A DNA stretch of 64,000 nucleotides, from assembly GCA_947466425.1 (NCBI GenBank), contig CANIBZ010000001.1:1-64000 (forward strand), in the 5' to 3' direction. Positions 8,858 through 18,987 of the stretch are shown piece after piece. Origin of the DNA: Flavobacteriales bacterium (GTDB lineage Bacteria; Bacteroidota; Bacteroidia; Flavobacteriales_D; Sanyastnellaceae). Every line of letters begins with the position of its first letter. Within the stretch, counting starts at the first letter, position 1. Under the pieces are notes generated by a model. The model saw only the letters and a program-made list of their open reading frames with translations, was not told the origin of the DNA and did not search any database. The position numbers and the translations under genes are program-made.

Positions 8858-10639
8858 ATGAATAGTTCGGGTGTGATACAATTGCTTTCTGATCAGGTTT
8901 CCAATCAAATTGCTGCTGGGGAAGTTGTTCAACGACCGTCTTCTGTAGTGAAGGAATTGGTCGAGAACGCTGTAGACGCCGAGGCTACTCAAGTTCGCGT
9001 TGTTATAAAAGATTCTGGAAAAACACTCATTCAAGTTATTGATGACGGAAAAGGAATGAGTGAAGTAGATGCGCAGCTTTGTTTCGAGCGACATGCGACT
9101 TCAAAAATTCGAAAAGCTGAGGATCTTTTCAATATTACAACCAAAGGATTTCGTGGTGAGGCGTTGGCGAGTATTGCCTCTGTAGCTCAAGTAGAATTAA
9201 TAACCAAGAGAGAGGAAGATGAGCGGGGTGTTCGAATAGAAATCGATGGTGGAAAATTAGTTTCGAATGAACCCGTGGAAGCGTCTAAGGGATCTGTTTT
9301 TTCCATTCGGAATTTATTCTTTAATATTCCGGCTCGCAGATATTTTTTGAAGACCGATGCGATAGAGTTTCGTCATATTATTGATGAATTCGAGCGAGTG
9401 GCATTGACTCATCCCGATGTTCATTTTGTTCTTACACACAATGGGAATGTTGTTTTTGATTTACCTAAGTCTACTTTGAAACAACGTTTGGTGCATGTCT
9501 TTGGAAACAAATACAACGATCAGCTCATTCAACTAGACGAAGACACAGAGATTGTTCGCATTTCTGGATTTGTTGGAAGACCTGAGATAGCGAAGCGAAC
9601 AAGAGGGGATCAATATTTTTTTGTGAATCAGCGATTCATTAAAAGTCCTTTCTTGAATCATGCCGTTCAACAGGCCTACGACCAAATACTTCCTTCAGGA
9701 AGTTTTCCTTTTTATTTAATTGCCTTAGACGTTCCCCCTTCAACCATAGATATTAATATTCACCCGACGAAGACTGAGATTAAGTTTCAAGATGAGCGTA
9801 GCATTCACGCTTTGTTGCATGCGGCTGTAAGAAGGGGACTGGGAAAAAATCAGGTTGCACCTTCGCTCGATTTCGAGCAAGAAAATATTCCTCTGACACA
9901 GGCTAGCCCGGGTACGGTTCGCGTGCCTCAGGTAGATGTGGACCATGATTTCAATCCTTTTCAGAAATCAGATTCGTGGCAGCAGAAATCACGAAATTGG
10001 ATGGAGCAATTTGCCCAAGCGGGCTTCGGCTTTGAAAAGGAAAGTGAAGTTCAGCAGGAAGAAATTGGTTTCGATTCAGATGATTGGGATGGTGGAACTC
10101 CTTTTCAAATAGGACGAGTGATTATAGGTTGTGAAATAAATTCCGAGTTGAAGATGTTCCATCAAACTCGGTTGCATTGGCAAGTTTTGTTTGAAGAGCA
10201 TTCCAATCAGAATAGTCATTCATTTGTTGCGCAGCAGTTGTTATTTCCTATTCAATTGCATGTTCAACCCAAGGACATATCGCTGCTTCAAGATCACGAT
10301 GTATTATTGGCCTCTTTCGGATTTGAATTGAATTTGGAAGGAGAACCTGAGATTATTGCAGCACCAGCTAGTATAGATGAGCAGGCGGCATTGAATTTTG
10401 TGGAATTGGTCCTAGAGAGTCTGCGAATAGGGGTTGAAGGACCTGATTTACGAATGAATTTACTGAAAGATTATACACGCAGATTGTCTGTAAGAAAAGG
10501 TCAAATGTTAACGTCTCCTGAGATGCTTGATATGCTTATTCGTTGGAATACATGCGAGAATAAAAATTACGCACCTGATGGAAAGGCCATTGCCCTAACA
10601 TTTGGAATAGATTATTTAGAAGACCAATTAGGAAAATAA
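8858..10639 (+). CDS. mutL: DNA mismatch repair protein MutL
   Basis: IQLLSDQVSNQIAAGEVVQRPSSVVKELVENAVDA, RGEALASIASV, INIHPTKTEIKF. Confidence 0.97.
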   Translation: MNSSGVIQLLSDQVSNQIAAGEVVQRPSSVVKELVENAVDAEATQVRVVIKDSGKTLIQVIDDGKGMSEVDAQLCFERHATSKIRKAEDLFNITTKGFRGEALASIASVAQVELITKREEDERGVRIEIDGGKLVSNEPVEASKGSVFSIRNLFFNIPARRYFLKTDAIEFRHIIDEFERVALTHPDVHFVLTHNGNVVFDLPKSTLKQRLVHVFGNKYNDQLIQLDEDTEIVRISGFVGRPEIAKRTRGDQYFFVNQRFIKSPFLNHAVQQAYDQILPSGSFPFYLIALDVPPSTIDINIHPTKTEIKFQDERSIHALLHAAVRRGLGKNQVAPSLDFEQENIPLTQASPGTVRVPQVDVDHDFNPFQKSDSWQQKSRNWMEQFAQAGFGFEKESEVQQEEIGFDSDDWDGGTPFQIGRVIIGCEINSELKMFHQTRLHWQVLFEEHSNQNSHSFVAQQLLFPIQLHVQPKDISLLQDHDVLLASFGFELNLEGEPEIIAAPASIDEQAALNFVELVLESLRIGVEGPDLRMNLLKDYTRRLSVRKGQMLTSPEMLDMLIRWNTCENKNYAPDGKAIALTFGIDYLEDQLGK

Positions 10640-10643
10640 AACT

Positions 10644-11348
10644 ATGAGAATGAATTTGACTCCGGCGGTTAAGAACATCATCATTATTAATGTTCTGATT
10701 TACTTAGCATGTTTTGTTGTTCCGGGATTGAATGATGCCTTGACAGGCTATTATTTTGCAAGTCCGAATTTTCGGCCTTGGCAAATAGTAACCCACATGT
10801 TCATGCATTCGATGAGTGACTTCACACACATTTTTTTCAATATGTATGCGTTGTATTTATTCGGGACTGCTCTTGAAAATTATTGGGGTACAAAGAAATT
10901 CGTGATCTATTATTTGACATGTGGCGTCGGTGCTTTTTTCTTGCACATGGGGGTGGGTTATTTTGAAATTCAAAAGATGATGCAGTCATTAACCGATAAG
11001 GAAATCTATCAGGTTATGATTACCGGACTTCAAGAAGGAAAGGAATATAAAGTTCAAATGGTTGAATTGTATTCTGCAATTAATACAGGCGTAGTCGGCG
11101 CTTCAGGCGCGGTATTCGGCGTGTTGTTGGGATTCGGAATGTTATTCCCGAATACAGAATTGATGTTGCTATTTCCGCCTATTCCACTGAAGGCGAAATA
11201 TTTCGTTATGATTTATGGAGCTATTGAATTCTATTTGGCTATGCGTCAAACCACAGGCGATAACGTCGCCCATTATGCACATTTGGGTGGTATGCTTTTC
11301 GGTTATCTTCTGCTCAAGTATTGGCAGAAAAATCCGAAAGTATGGTAA
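10644..11348 (+). CDS. Rhomboid family intramembrane serine protease
   Basis: GASGAVFGVLLGFGM, multiple TM segments, HYAHLGGMLFGYL. Confidence 0.85.
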   Translation: MRMNLTPAVKNIIIINVLIYLACFVVPGLNDALTGYYFASPNFRPWQIVTHMFMHSMSDFTHIFFNMYALYLFGTALENYWGTKKFVIYYLTCGVGAFFLHMGVGYFEIQKMMQSLTDKEIYQVMITGLQEGKEYKVQMVELYSAINTGVVGASGAVFGVLLGFGMLFPNTELMLLFPPIPLKAKYFVMIYGAIEFYLAMRQTTGDNVAHYAHLGGMLFGYLLLKYWQKNPKVW

Positions 11349-12163
11349 ATCGTTTTCGCGCGAGTTCTATCGGGTTGAAATTGCTAAGCGCTCTGCTGGC
11401 ACTAGGATTTATTATTCGTCTTTTGGTTGTACTTCTCTCGGTTAATTATAACGGTGCTGCTGATGTTTCTGCCTTCGATTCAGTTGTTGGATTTTCAACG
11501 AAGAGTGATTCGGTAACGTGGATATGGACGTGGCTAACCTATAGTTTTTTTCACGCAGAGGTGAGTCACTTTATTTGGAATTATCTCTTGTTGTTGCTCT
11601 TGATTTATTGGTCGAAGGACAGATATATCGGTTTGGGTGCCTTGATTTATTGGGTTTCGGGTGCCTTAGGCGGATTGTTATTTCTTGGGTTGTTTGAAAA
11701 GGAAGTGTCTTTGATTGGCGCTTCTGCTGGAATAACAGCCCTTTGGGTGGGGTGGTTGTTTTCTGATATCGGAAATAGTCATAAAAGAGATGTGTCTTTT
11801 TGGTTAGGATGCGCCGTGTTTTTACTTTTGGAAATAATAGATGTCTGGAATTATGAGGCACGAAACTTATCTCTCTTTGCGCATATAGGAGGCGCATTAG
11901 GAGGATCTATAATAGCGGTTCTGGAAAAATTTGATTGGGTAAAAATGAATTGGATAAAAAAAATACTTTTGTGGTTTAGGCCTGCACCTAATTTAACTGT
12001 TAAGCGAAGCAATAAACGGTTTCAAACAGACGAGGAGTTTAACGCTGAGCGAAAATTGAAAGAGGATTATTTAAACTCAATTTTAGATAAAATTTCGCGT
12101 TCAGGATTTGAAAGTCTTTCATTAAAGGAAAAACAATTCTTGGAACAACACAAAGAGAAATAA
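11342..12163 (+). CDS. Second rhomboid family protein
   Basis: IGASAGITALWVGWLFSD, FAHIGGALGGSI; ATG at 11342 overlaps the stop of the upstream rhomboid (track ORF starts at 11321). Confidence 0.75.
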   Translation: MVNRFRASSIGLKLLSALLALGFIIRLLVVLLSVNYNGAADVSAFDSVVGFSTKSDSVTWIWTWLTYSFFHAEVSHFIWNYLLLLLLIYWSKDRYIGLGALIYWVSGALGGLLFLGLFEKEVSLIGASAGITALWVGWLFSDIGNSHKRDVSFWLGCAVFLLLEIIDVWNYEARNLSLFAHIGGALGGSIIAVLEKFDWVKMNWIKKILLWFRPAPNLTVKRSNKRFQTDEEFNAERKLKEDYLNSILDKISRSGFESLSLKEKQFLEQHKEK

Positions 12164-13284
12164 TGGAATCGCCGGGAAAAGAGATTAAGAAATTGAGCCA
12201 CCTAGGTAAGGTCATGCGTTTTGCATTTCGGCTCTTAAGCTTGGTTGTGATTTCTTGCTATTTTTTGTCTTACGCCTCATCCCATTTTAACCCAGGAGTT
12301 TTCATGTTTGTTAGCGTATTGGGATTATTCTTTTGGCCGCTTTTCGTTTTGTTTTTGTTGTCTGCTGTAATAATGGCTTTTCGAAAAGAATGGAAATGGT
12401 TAATTGCATTTGGAATTTTCTTTGCATTATCATTACCTGATTTGCTCTCTTTTTTCAATTTTAAATTGGGTTCGGAAAAGTCTACTTCGGGTTTGGGCAT
12501 GGTCGTAATGACCCACAACACGCATCTAATGGGTTATTACGACGGTGAGAACGCGAAAAAAAACAGAGATGCTGTTCTTTCAGAAATTCAAAATGTAAAA
12601 CCGAACATTCTTTGCTTGCAAGAGTGTTATTGGAATACAAATGGGGGTGATTTTTTGTCAGAGAAATCGCGAAATAATATTCTCCCGGACTATTCAGTTC
12701 ATGAACGAACAACGCATGTGCTTTCAGACGGGGGAAGATTTGGATTACTTATTTTTACGAATTATCCAGTAGTGAGCAGGGGCCAAGTCCCTTTTGAAAA
12801 CGAAGTGAATAATTTTTGTATATACGTTGATGTTTTGGTTGGAAGTGATACGATTCGCATTTACAACGCTCATTTGCAGAGTTTCAGACTGAAGAAGAAG
12901 TCGTTGGAATTATTTGACGAAAAAATAGATATGAATGAAATTCAAAATGAGAGTAAACCCCTACTTGTTCAGCTTTATCGATCATCACTGAAGCGTTCCA
13001 AACAAGTCGATGTTCTTGCTGCGCATATTGAATCATGCAGGTATAAAGTTATTTTGGCAGGAGATTTTAATGACACTCCTATTTCATATACCTACAACCG
13101 TTTGACGAGAATTTTAACAGACGGTTTTAAAGAAGGTGGCTCAGGAATAGGAACCACCTACAAAGGCCCGTTGTTCGGCTTGCGTATTGACTACATTATG
13201 CACAGCAAAGGTTTGAGTGTGCGGAATTATAAAACGAGTGATGCAGGGTTCTCAGATCACCATCCGATTATAGTTGAGTTTTAG
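12163..13284 (+). CDS. Endonuclease/exonuclease/phosphatase family protein, membrane-anchored
   Basis: N-terminal TM segments then ...PNILCLQECYW..., AGDFNDTPISYTY, DAGFSDHHPI. Confidence 0.85.
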   Translation: MESPGKEIKKLSHLGKVMRFAFRLLSLVVISCYFLSYASSHFNPGVFMFVSVLGLFFWPLFVLFLLSAVIMAFRKEWKWLIAFGIFFALSLPDLLSFFNFKLGSEKSTSGLGMVVMTHNTHLMGYYDGENAKKNRDAVLSEIQNVKPNILCLQECYWNTNGGDFLSEKSRNNILPDYSVHERTTHVLSDGGRFGLLIFTNYPVVSRGQVPFENEVNNFCIYVDVLVGSDTIRIYNAHLQSFRLKKKSLELFDEKIDMNEIQNESKPLLVQLYRSSLKRSKQVDVLAAHIESCRYKVILAGDFNDTPISYTYNRLTRILTDGFKEGGSGIGTTYKGPLFGLRIDYIMHSKGLSVRNYKTSDAGFSDHHPIIVEF

Positions 13285-14017
13285 CTTTTCCTTTCAATCG
13301 GAAATATTCATAAGGAGTAAGTGTCAGAAGTACCATTGCTAATCCATAGAAAAAATCTTCAATAGGGACACTCCAAATTCGAATTCCGAGATTGAACTGA
13401 TTGTTATAACGCACAATGGCTTCCGTGATGTTTACTTGGTTCGTGTTAATCAGAGGATAATCATAAAAATGGAGTCCTGTTAGTATACCATTCGATATGT
13501 AAAAAGGAATAAGCAGAATCAACCACGCAAAGAGGAAGGAACCAAGAAATTCCGATCGACGTTGAATGTGGAACAGTAGTAACGCACTGCAAAGAAGTGT
13601 TGCGCTGAATGTATACCAAAGTTCTTTGACTCCTGAGTATATGCAGAGGCATGAGGAAATTAGCAAAATGGTTGTTGCGGAAATTGTAGTGAATGTTTTT
13701 GAAGGAGCCGATTTTTTAAAGTATCGAACACATTCGAAAGTGAATACGCATGCAAAGGGAACAGCAAGGAAAAAAAGCCATTCTTCAAGGGGAAGTAAGA
13801 ACCATCGGTATTGCAGAGTATACGTTGTATTGAAATTCCAAATCCCCCAATGAGTGAATAAAATATCCCAAGGAAGGTAAACTGAAAACATCACCAAAAG
13901 TCCAATGAAAAGGGCTTTAAAATTTTTGTAAAAAGCTACGCTTTTGTGAAAACTCAATATGAATGGTCCGGCTAAGCAGAAAAGGTCTACGAGGATGTAT
14001 GCGTAGCTCGATTTCAT
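13268..14017 (-). CDS. Lycopene cyclase domain protein (CrtYcd type)
   Basis: Heptahelical, 'PWDILFTHWGIWNFN', 'LPLEEWLFFLAVPFACVFTFECVRYF', 'SVPIEDFFYGLAMVLLTLTPYEYF'. Confidence 0.85.
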   Translation of the reverse strand: MKSSYAYILVDLFCLAGPFILSFHKSVAFYKNFKALFIGLLVMFSVYLPWDILFTHWGIWNFNTTYTLQYRWFLLPLEEWLFFLAVPFACVFTFECVRYFKKSAPSKTFTTISATTILLISSCLCIYSGVKELWYTFSATLLCSALLLFHIQRRSEFLGSFLFAWLILLIPFYISNGILTGLHFYDYPLINTNQVNITEAIVRYNNQFNLGIRIWSVPIEDFFYGLAMVLLTLTPYEYFRLKGKAKTQL

Positions 14018-14487
14018 TTAGTGGCCTTTGCTTGTTTGAATTTTAGTTCCGCCTTGAAATATTTGAACGGTACTACAAGCATTCCGAAACATTCACCTTC
14101 CTCTTTAAATTGATTTTTGTGGTGAACTTTATGTGCTTTGCGAATTGCCCGGAAATAGAGGTTGTCGGTCTTGTCGAACCAACTGAATCTTCGATGTATT
14201 AGAACTTCATGAACTAAAAAATATCCGATACCGTAGGCCAATATTCCAAAGCCAATGAACGTGCGGAAATCATTCCCGTTCATCATTCCAAACATGATTA
14301 GGAGCCAACTGGGTATAGCGTAAATTAAAAAGAAGACGTCGTTTTTTTCGAAAAATCCTGGAGAAGGTTGGTGATGGTCTTCATGGAAGTACCACATGAA
14401 TCCGTGCATAACGAATTTGTGCGTGAGCCAAGCCATGCCTTCCATGATCATAAATGTAATGACTATGATTGCAATATTTATTGTCAT
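14014..14487 (-). CDS. crtZ: Beta-carotene hydroxylase (CrtZ-type, fatty-acid hydroxylase superfamily)
   Basis: Histidine motifs HKFVMHGFMWYFHEDHH and RAIRKAHKVHHK. Confidence 0.88.
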   Translation of the reverse strand: MTINIAIIVITFMIMEGMAWLTHKFVMHGFMWYFHEDHHQPSPGFFEKNDVFFLIYAIPSWLLIMFGMMNGNDFRTFIGFGILAYGIGYFLVHEVLIHRRFSWFDKTDNLYFRAIRKAHKVHHKNQFKEEGECFGMLVVPFKYFKAELKFKQAKATK

Positions 14488-15002
14488 GCGTGAGAAGAAT
14501 TAAACGCGAGCACTCTGTCAAGCGCAATGATGAACCAAGGAGTGAATTTTTCAGGAAATTCCTTTATTTCTTGTTGAAGGGCATCCATTGATATATATCT
14601 ATATGCCTCCACTTCTTCGGTGTTGATATTAGGAGTTTGATTAGATTCTCCGAAAAAAACATGATCGAATTCATGCTCGATTAAACCGTTGTCGAATTCA
14701 GCTTTGTACATGAAAGTAAAAATAGGCTTTAAAGAGCATTGCATTCCCATTTCTTCAACAAGTCTGCGATTGGCAGCGTCTTGAATGTTTTCGTTTTCTC
14801 TTGGGTGTGAGCAGCAAGAGTTTGTCCATAATCCGCCGCAATGATATTTAGAAGAAGCTCGTTTTTGAAGGAGTAATTTGTTTTCGGAATTAAAAATAAA
14901 AATGGAAAATGCGCGATGCAATAACCCCTCAATATGGGCCTGTTGTTTTTCCATTTTTCCAATGGGGTTATCTTGCTCATCCACTAAAACCACATACTCC
15001 AT
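14484..15002 (-). CDS. idi: Isopentenyl-diphosphate delta-isomerase type I
   Basis: MEYVVLVDEQDNPIGKMEKQQAHIEGLLHRAFSIFIFN, GLWTNSCCSHPRENE (Nudix-type IDI). Confidence 0.93.
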   Translation of the reverse strand: MEYVVLVDEQDNPIGKMEKQQAHIEGLLHRAFSIFIFNSENKLLLQKRASSKYHCGGLWTNSCCSHPRENENIQDAANRRLVEEMGMQCSLKPIFTFMYKAEFDNGLIEHEFDHVFFGESNQTPNINTEEVEAYRYISMDALQQEIKEFPEKFTPWFIIALDRVLAFNSSHA

Positions 15003-15517
15003 TATAGTTGGTTGTATTTAGATTTTAAGTCGTCGCTTATGTTGTCGCTTTGAATCATAAACTGAATCACTATTTTCCAAAACGCTTTGGTTTTGTTTAT
15101 TTTACCTGAAGCAAGAGATTGGTATATGTAATAAGAATCTTCCTCTAGTTTGTCATGGTATTGAAGCATCCAAGGCGCTTTATCTTGAACTGAATATCTT
15201 AGAAAACGAAGTTCTTCGTTCCAATAGTCATTGGCAATTGCTTTTTCAATTTTTTCTTTTCCACGACTGAAATAACTGAGTTTATCTGCTGGATTAGAAA
15301 CAAGCTCTGCATACATAGCGGTTGCCACTCCGAAATAGGCTTCTTGAGTGTTGTTTCGGTTGGTTAGGTTTGCGCAATGATTGTAAAATTCTTTCTTCGC
15401 AGGTTCATTCTGTGCAGAAATAAAAAGTTTTTGACAGGCAATCTCTTGTGCAAATACTAATGTTGAATTGCCTGCTAAGAAAAACACAATCAATATAAAT
15501 CTGACAAACAATTTCAT
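15002..15517 (-). CDS. Hypothetical secreted protein inside the carotenoid operon
   Basis: Signal peptide; stop/start overlaps with both neighbours; no family recognised. Confidence 0.6.
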   Translation of the reverse strand: MKLFVRFILIVFFLAGNSTLVFAQEIACQKLFISAQNEPAKKEFYNHCANLTNRNNTQEAYFGVATAMYAELVSNPADKLSYFSRGKEKIEKAIANDYWNEELRFLRYSVQDKAPWMLQYHDKLEEDSYYIYQSLASGKINKTKAFWKIVIQFMIQSDNISDDLKSKYNQL

Positions 15518-16359
15518 TACAATAGATTTAGGTTGTGTTGTAAATATATTTTTGCAATAAGTGCGATTTTCTTTGGGTTTGCCACGCGAATGCGTTCTTT
15601 CAAAATTCGATCACATGGAAGCGCTTGAATTTTTAAAAACAGGTTGTAATAATATTTGAATGCAATGAGCACTCCGAATCTGGCTTCTTTTGGAAGCTGA
15701 AGCACACCAATGTATGCAAGTCTAAAATCTTCTTTAATTTCCTGTTCTATGGTATGCTTAGCAGCCTCATCGAAATTGGTCATGTCAACATTTGGAAAAT
15801 AAACTCTACCTAAGGCGTTGTAATCTGCATTTAAGTCTCGCAGGAAGTTGATCTTTTGAAATGCTGCACCGAGCTTCATAGCAGAAGGTTTCAGCTTTTC
15901 ATATTCTGATTGCTTTCCATTAACAAATACGTGCAAGCACATTAGTCCAACAACCTCAGCAGATCCAAGAATATAATTTTCATAGGAGTTTTGGTCATGT
16001 TCTATTTGATGAAGGTCCATTTCCATGCTCTTCAAAAAAGTATCGACAAGTTCCCACTCCAAATTATACTTGTGATAAGTATGTTGAAAGGCATTTAAAA
16101 TGGGGTTCAATGAAATACGCTCTTCAATTGCAAGTACCGTGTCTTTCCGGAAACGCGCCATGAGTTCATGCTTCTCGTAATCGTGAAATGTATCTACAAT
16201 TTCATCTGCGAATCTCACAAAACCATAAATGGCATAAATAGGATTTCTAATTTCTTTTCCAAGGGTGCGAATGCCTAGGCTAAAACTCGTGCTGTATGCA
16301 TGAGTAGTTAATCTACTGCAATCAAACGAGACGTTATCGAATAGCGGTTTTCCTGTCAT
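15517..16359 (-). CDS. crtB: Phytoene synthase
   Basis: YAIYGFVRFADEIVDTFHD, GAAFQKINFLRDLNADYNALGRVYFP. Confidence 0.93.
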   Translation of the reverse strand: MTGKPLFDNVSFDCSRLTTHAYSTSFSLGIRTLGKEIRNPIYAIYGFVRFADEIVDTFHDYEKHELMARFRKDTVLAIEERISLNPILNAFQHTYHKYNLEWELVDTFLKSMEMDLHQIEHDQNSYENYILGSAEVVGLMCLHVFVNGKQSEYEKLKPSAMKLGAAFQKINFLRDLNADYNALGRVYFPNVDMTNFDEAAKHTIEQEIKEDFRLAYIGVLQLPKEARFGVLIAFKYYYNLFLKIQALPCDRILKERIRVANPKKIALIAKIYLQHNLNLL

Positions 16360-16362
16360 GAT

Positions 16363-17838
16363 TTATGATTGAAAAAGAAGTTTGTTCATAGTCTCTGCGG
16401 CTAATTGGCCACTGATAATACTTGGGGGCATTCCTGGTCCAGGAACAGTAAGTTGGCCTGCGTAAAAAAGATTATTTAGTTTTTTACTGCGCATAGCAGG
16501 TTTTAAAATTGCAGTTTGTTTTAAGGTGTTTGCTAGCCCATAGGCATTCCCTTTGAAGCTGTTGTATTCTGAAATAAATTCTTCGTGAGCGAAACTTCGT
16601 TTATATACAATGTGTTCAAGAAGAGATTCCCCCGTTCGTTTTTCAATGCGCTCAATCATGTTATATAGATATTTTTCTCTCAAAGCTTCGTCACTACTTA
16701 AGTCGGGAGCAACGGGTACGAGTAAAAAAATATTCTCGCAATTTTCTGGCGCAACGGTGTTATCAGTTTTGGACGGAACACATGCATAGAACAGTGGTTG
16801 AGCGGGCCATTGCGGATTGTCATAAATTTCTTTGGCGTGCTGATCAAAGGGTTCGTCGAAGAATAGATTGTGATGCAATAGATTTTTCACACGCTTGTTC
16901 ACTCCTAAATAAAACAAGAGGGACGAAGGAGACATTGTTCTTGAGTTCCAATAATCTTCTGAATAGGTGCGGTCGTTTGGTTCAAGCATTTTAGTTTCCA
17001 CATGGTGGTAATCTGCACAAGCAATAACAGCGTCTATCTCAAAATTACCCGAAGACGTGATAATGCGCTTTGCTCTTCTGTTGAGCGATTCGATTTGAGA
17101 AACATTGTTGCCGTAGTGAAATGTAACGCCTAGTTTTTTCGCAACTTTTTCCATCGCTTTGGGGATTTCACCCATTCCCTTGTGCGGGTACCACGTGCCT
17201 AATTCAAGATCTGCGTAATTCATAAGACTATAAAGAGCAGGCGTCTTTTCCGGTTTTGCGCCGAGGAATAGAACCGGGAATTCCAACAATTGAATTATTT
17301 CAGGGTGTTTGAAATATTTCCGAATATGTGATGAAATGGAATTGAAAAGATGAATCCTCACTGCCGCTTTCAACAATTTTAAATCGAGAAATTCTGCGGC
17401 AGATAGGGATGGCTTCCATACGAATTCACCCACACCTGTATCGTATTTGTATTTCGCTTCCAAAAGGAATTTCTTGAGGTTTTCTTTGCTACCTGATTCG
17501 AGTAATTCTAGTTTGTCACCCAATTCCTCCGCGGATGAGGGAATATCTAATATTTTGTTTGAAAAGTAAACTCGGTATGACGGGTCTAATCTTTTGAGGG
17601 AGTAGTAATCGCTTCTTTTTTCGCCATATTGTTCGAAGAACTGATCGAAAACTTCAGGCATCCAATACCAACTGGGGCCCATATCGAAAACGAAGCCTTC
17701 ATTTTCAAACACTCGACATCTGCCACCAGGTGTGGTATGTTTTTCGAAAACGTGTGTTTCAAATCCTAGTTGGGCTAATCTACATGCTGCAGACAATCCG
17801 GCAAATCCAGCACCAACGACTGCAACTCTCTTCTTCAT
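16363..17838 (-). CDS. crtI: Phytoene desaturase
   Basis: MKKRVAVVGAGFAGLSAACRLAQLGFETHVFEKHTTPGGRC; C-terminal LFYAGQLTVPGPGMPPSIISGQLAAE. Confidence 0.93.
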   Translation of the reverse strand: MKKRVAVVGAGFAGLSAACRLAQLGFETHVFEKHTTPGGRCRVFENEGFVFDMGPSWYWMPEVFDQFFEQYGEKRSDYYSLKRLDPSYRVYFSNKILDIPSSAEELGDKLELLESGSKENLKKFLLEAKYKYDTGVGEFVWKPSLSAAEFLDLKLLKAAVRIHLFNSISSHIRKYFKHPEIIQLLEFPVLFLGAKPEKTPALYSLMNYADLELGTWYPHKGMGEIPKAMEKVAKKLGVTFHYGNNVSQIESLNRRAKRIITSSGNFEIDAVIACADYHHVETKMLEPNDRTYSEDYWNSRTMSPSSLLFYLGVNKRVKNLLHHNLFFDEPFDQHAKEIYDNPQWPAQPLFYACVPSKTDNTVAPENCENIFLLVPVAPDLSSDEALREKYLYNMIERIEKRTGESLLEHIVYKRSFAHEEFISEYNSFKGNAYGLANTLKQTAILKPAMRSKKLNNLFYAGQLTVPGPGMPPSIISGQLAAETMNKLLFQS

Positions 17839-17916
17839 ATTTATAAAACAACTGAATAGGCTATTTGTTCTTTTGGTTTTGCTAAAAAAGGTTTACCTTC
17901 TGAAATGTGCAATCTG

Positions 17917-18924
17917 CTATTTAACTCGAAGTTTTTGTCCTGCCTTTAATTTTGACGAGGGCTTGATACCATTGAGTTTGCAGATTTTTGAAACGGTTGT
18001 TTTGTTTTTGGAAGCGATGGATGTTAACGAGTCGCCTTTTTTTATCGTGTAATATTTTTTCTCGCTATTTTTTTTAGAGTTGTTATTCGCTTTTGTTTCT
18101 CTACTTTCTTTATTGGTTTTTGCAGTTTTTGCTTGAGGGCTTGCAGGTGCTTTTGTTGGTGTGTAAAGGTTTTTCGGGGTGAGATCAAAAGTGTTTGACT
18201 TCAGTGATTTTTTATTCGGAATAATGAGATAAGCTGGATCGAATGGATTGCCGAGGAAACGGGTTTCAAAATGCAGATGGGCTCCAAACGAATGGCCGGT
18301 GTTTCCTCCGAGCCCTAATAATTCTCCTGCTTGAACATACTGTCCGGAAACAACCATTCTAGCCGACATATGCGCATACAAAGTCTCAAGTCCATTCGGA
18401 TGTCTTACTACCACCACATTGCCGTAGCTATCACTGAATTGTGATATACGCACGAGACCTTCGAAGGCACTTGAAATGGGATCACCTGTTTCTAAATCTA
18501 AATCCAATCCAGCATGTAATCTTCCCCAACGCGGGCCGAAAGGAGAGGTTTGGTGACCTTTTGCAAGTGGGAATACAAAATCACAACTGTCGTTAATAAG
18601 TGTAAAATGAACAGCAGAATCTTTTGCAAAATTGACATTTCTTCTTTTATGCCAGATGTTCTGTGTGTCCCAATTTTGATATCTGGAATAGCTCGGAATC
18701 AGCAGAAGGGAATCAGCAATTCCGTTTAGGCGAAGCTCTATCTGAGTTAAATCAACTGACGGGTTGAACTTGTTTTTTTTAGGCTTTAGAAACTCTGCTG
18801 CGTTCGACCACGATGCCGTGTCTGCCATTAATAATAAGGATGATTCAACTCCTCCTGATGGCTGTGCATGAGGGAGAAGGGTTGAAAAGACAATGACTAC
18901 AATTATTGAAATTTTCCTAAACAT
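17917..18924 (-). CDS. M23 family metallopeptidase with C-terminal LysM
   Basis: GRLHAGLDLDLETGDPI, HLHFETRF; LysM 'YYTIKKGDSLTSIASKNKTTVSKICKLNGI'. Confidence 0.9.
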   Translation of the reverse strand: MFRKISIIVVIVFSTLLPHAQPSGGVESSLLLMADTASWSNAAEFLKPKKNKFNPSVDLTQIELRLNGIADSLLLIPSYSRYQNWDTQNIWHKRRNVNFAKDSAVHFTLINDSCDFVFPLAKGHQTSPFGPRWGRLHAGLDLDLETGDPISSAFEGLVRISQFSDSYGNVVVVRHPNGLETLYAHMSARMVVSGQYVQAGELLGLGGNTGHSFGAHLHFETRFLGNPFDPAYLIIPNKKSLKSNTFDLTPKNLYTPTKAPASPQAKTAKTNKESRETKANNNSKKNSEKKYYTIKKGDSLTSIASKNKTTVSKICKLNGIKPSSKLKAGQKLRVK

Positions 18925-18987
18925 CTTCTGCTAAAATAAGAATTTATTTCTTATCAGTCGTGGACTTTATTTTCAGAGATTTGCAAA

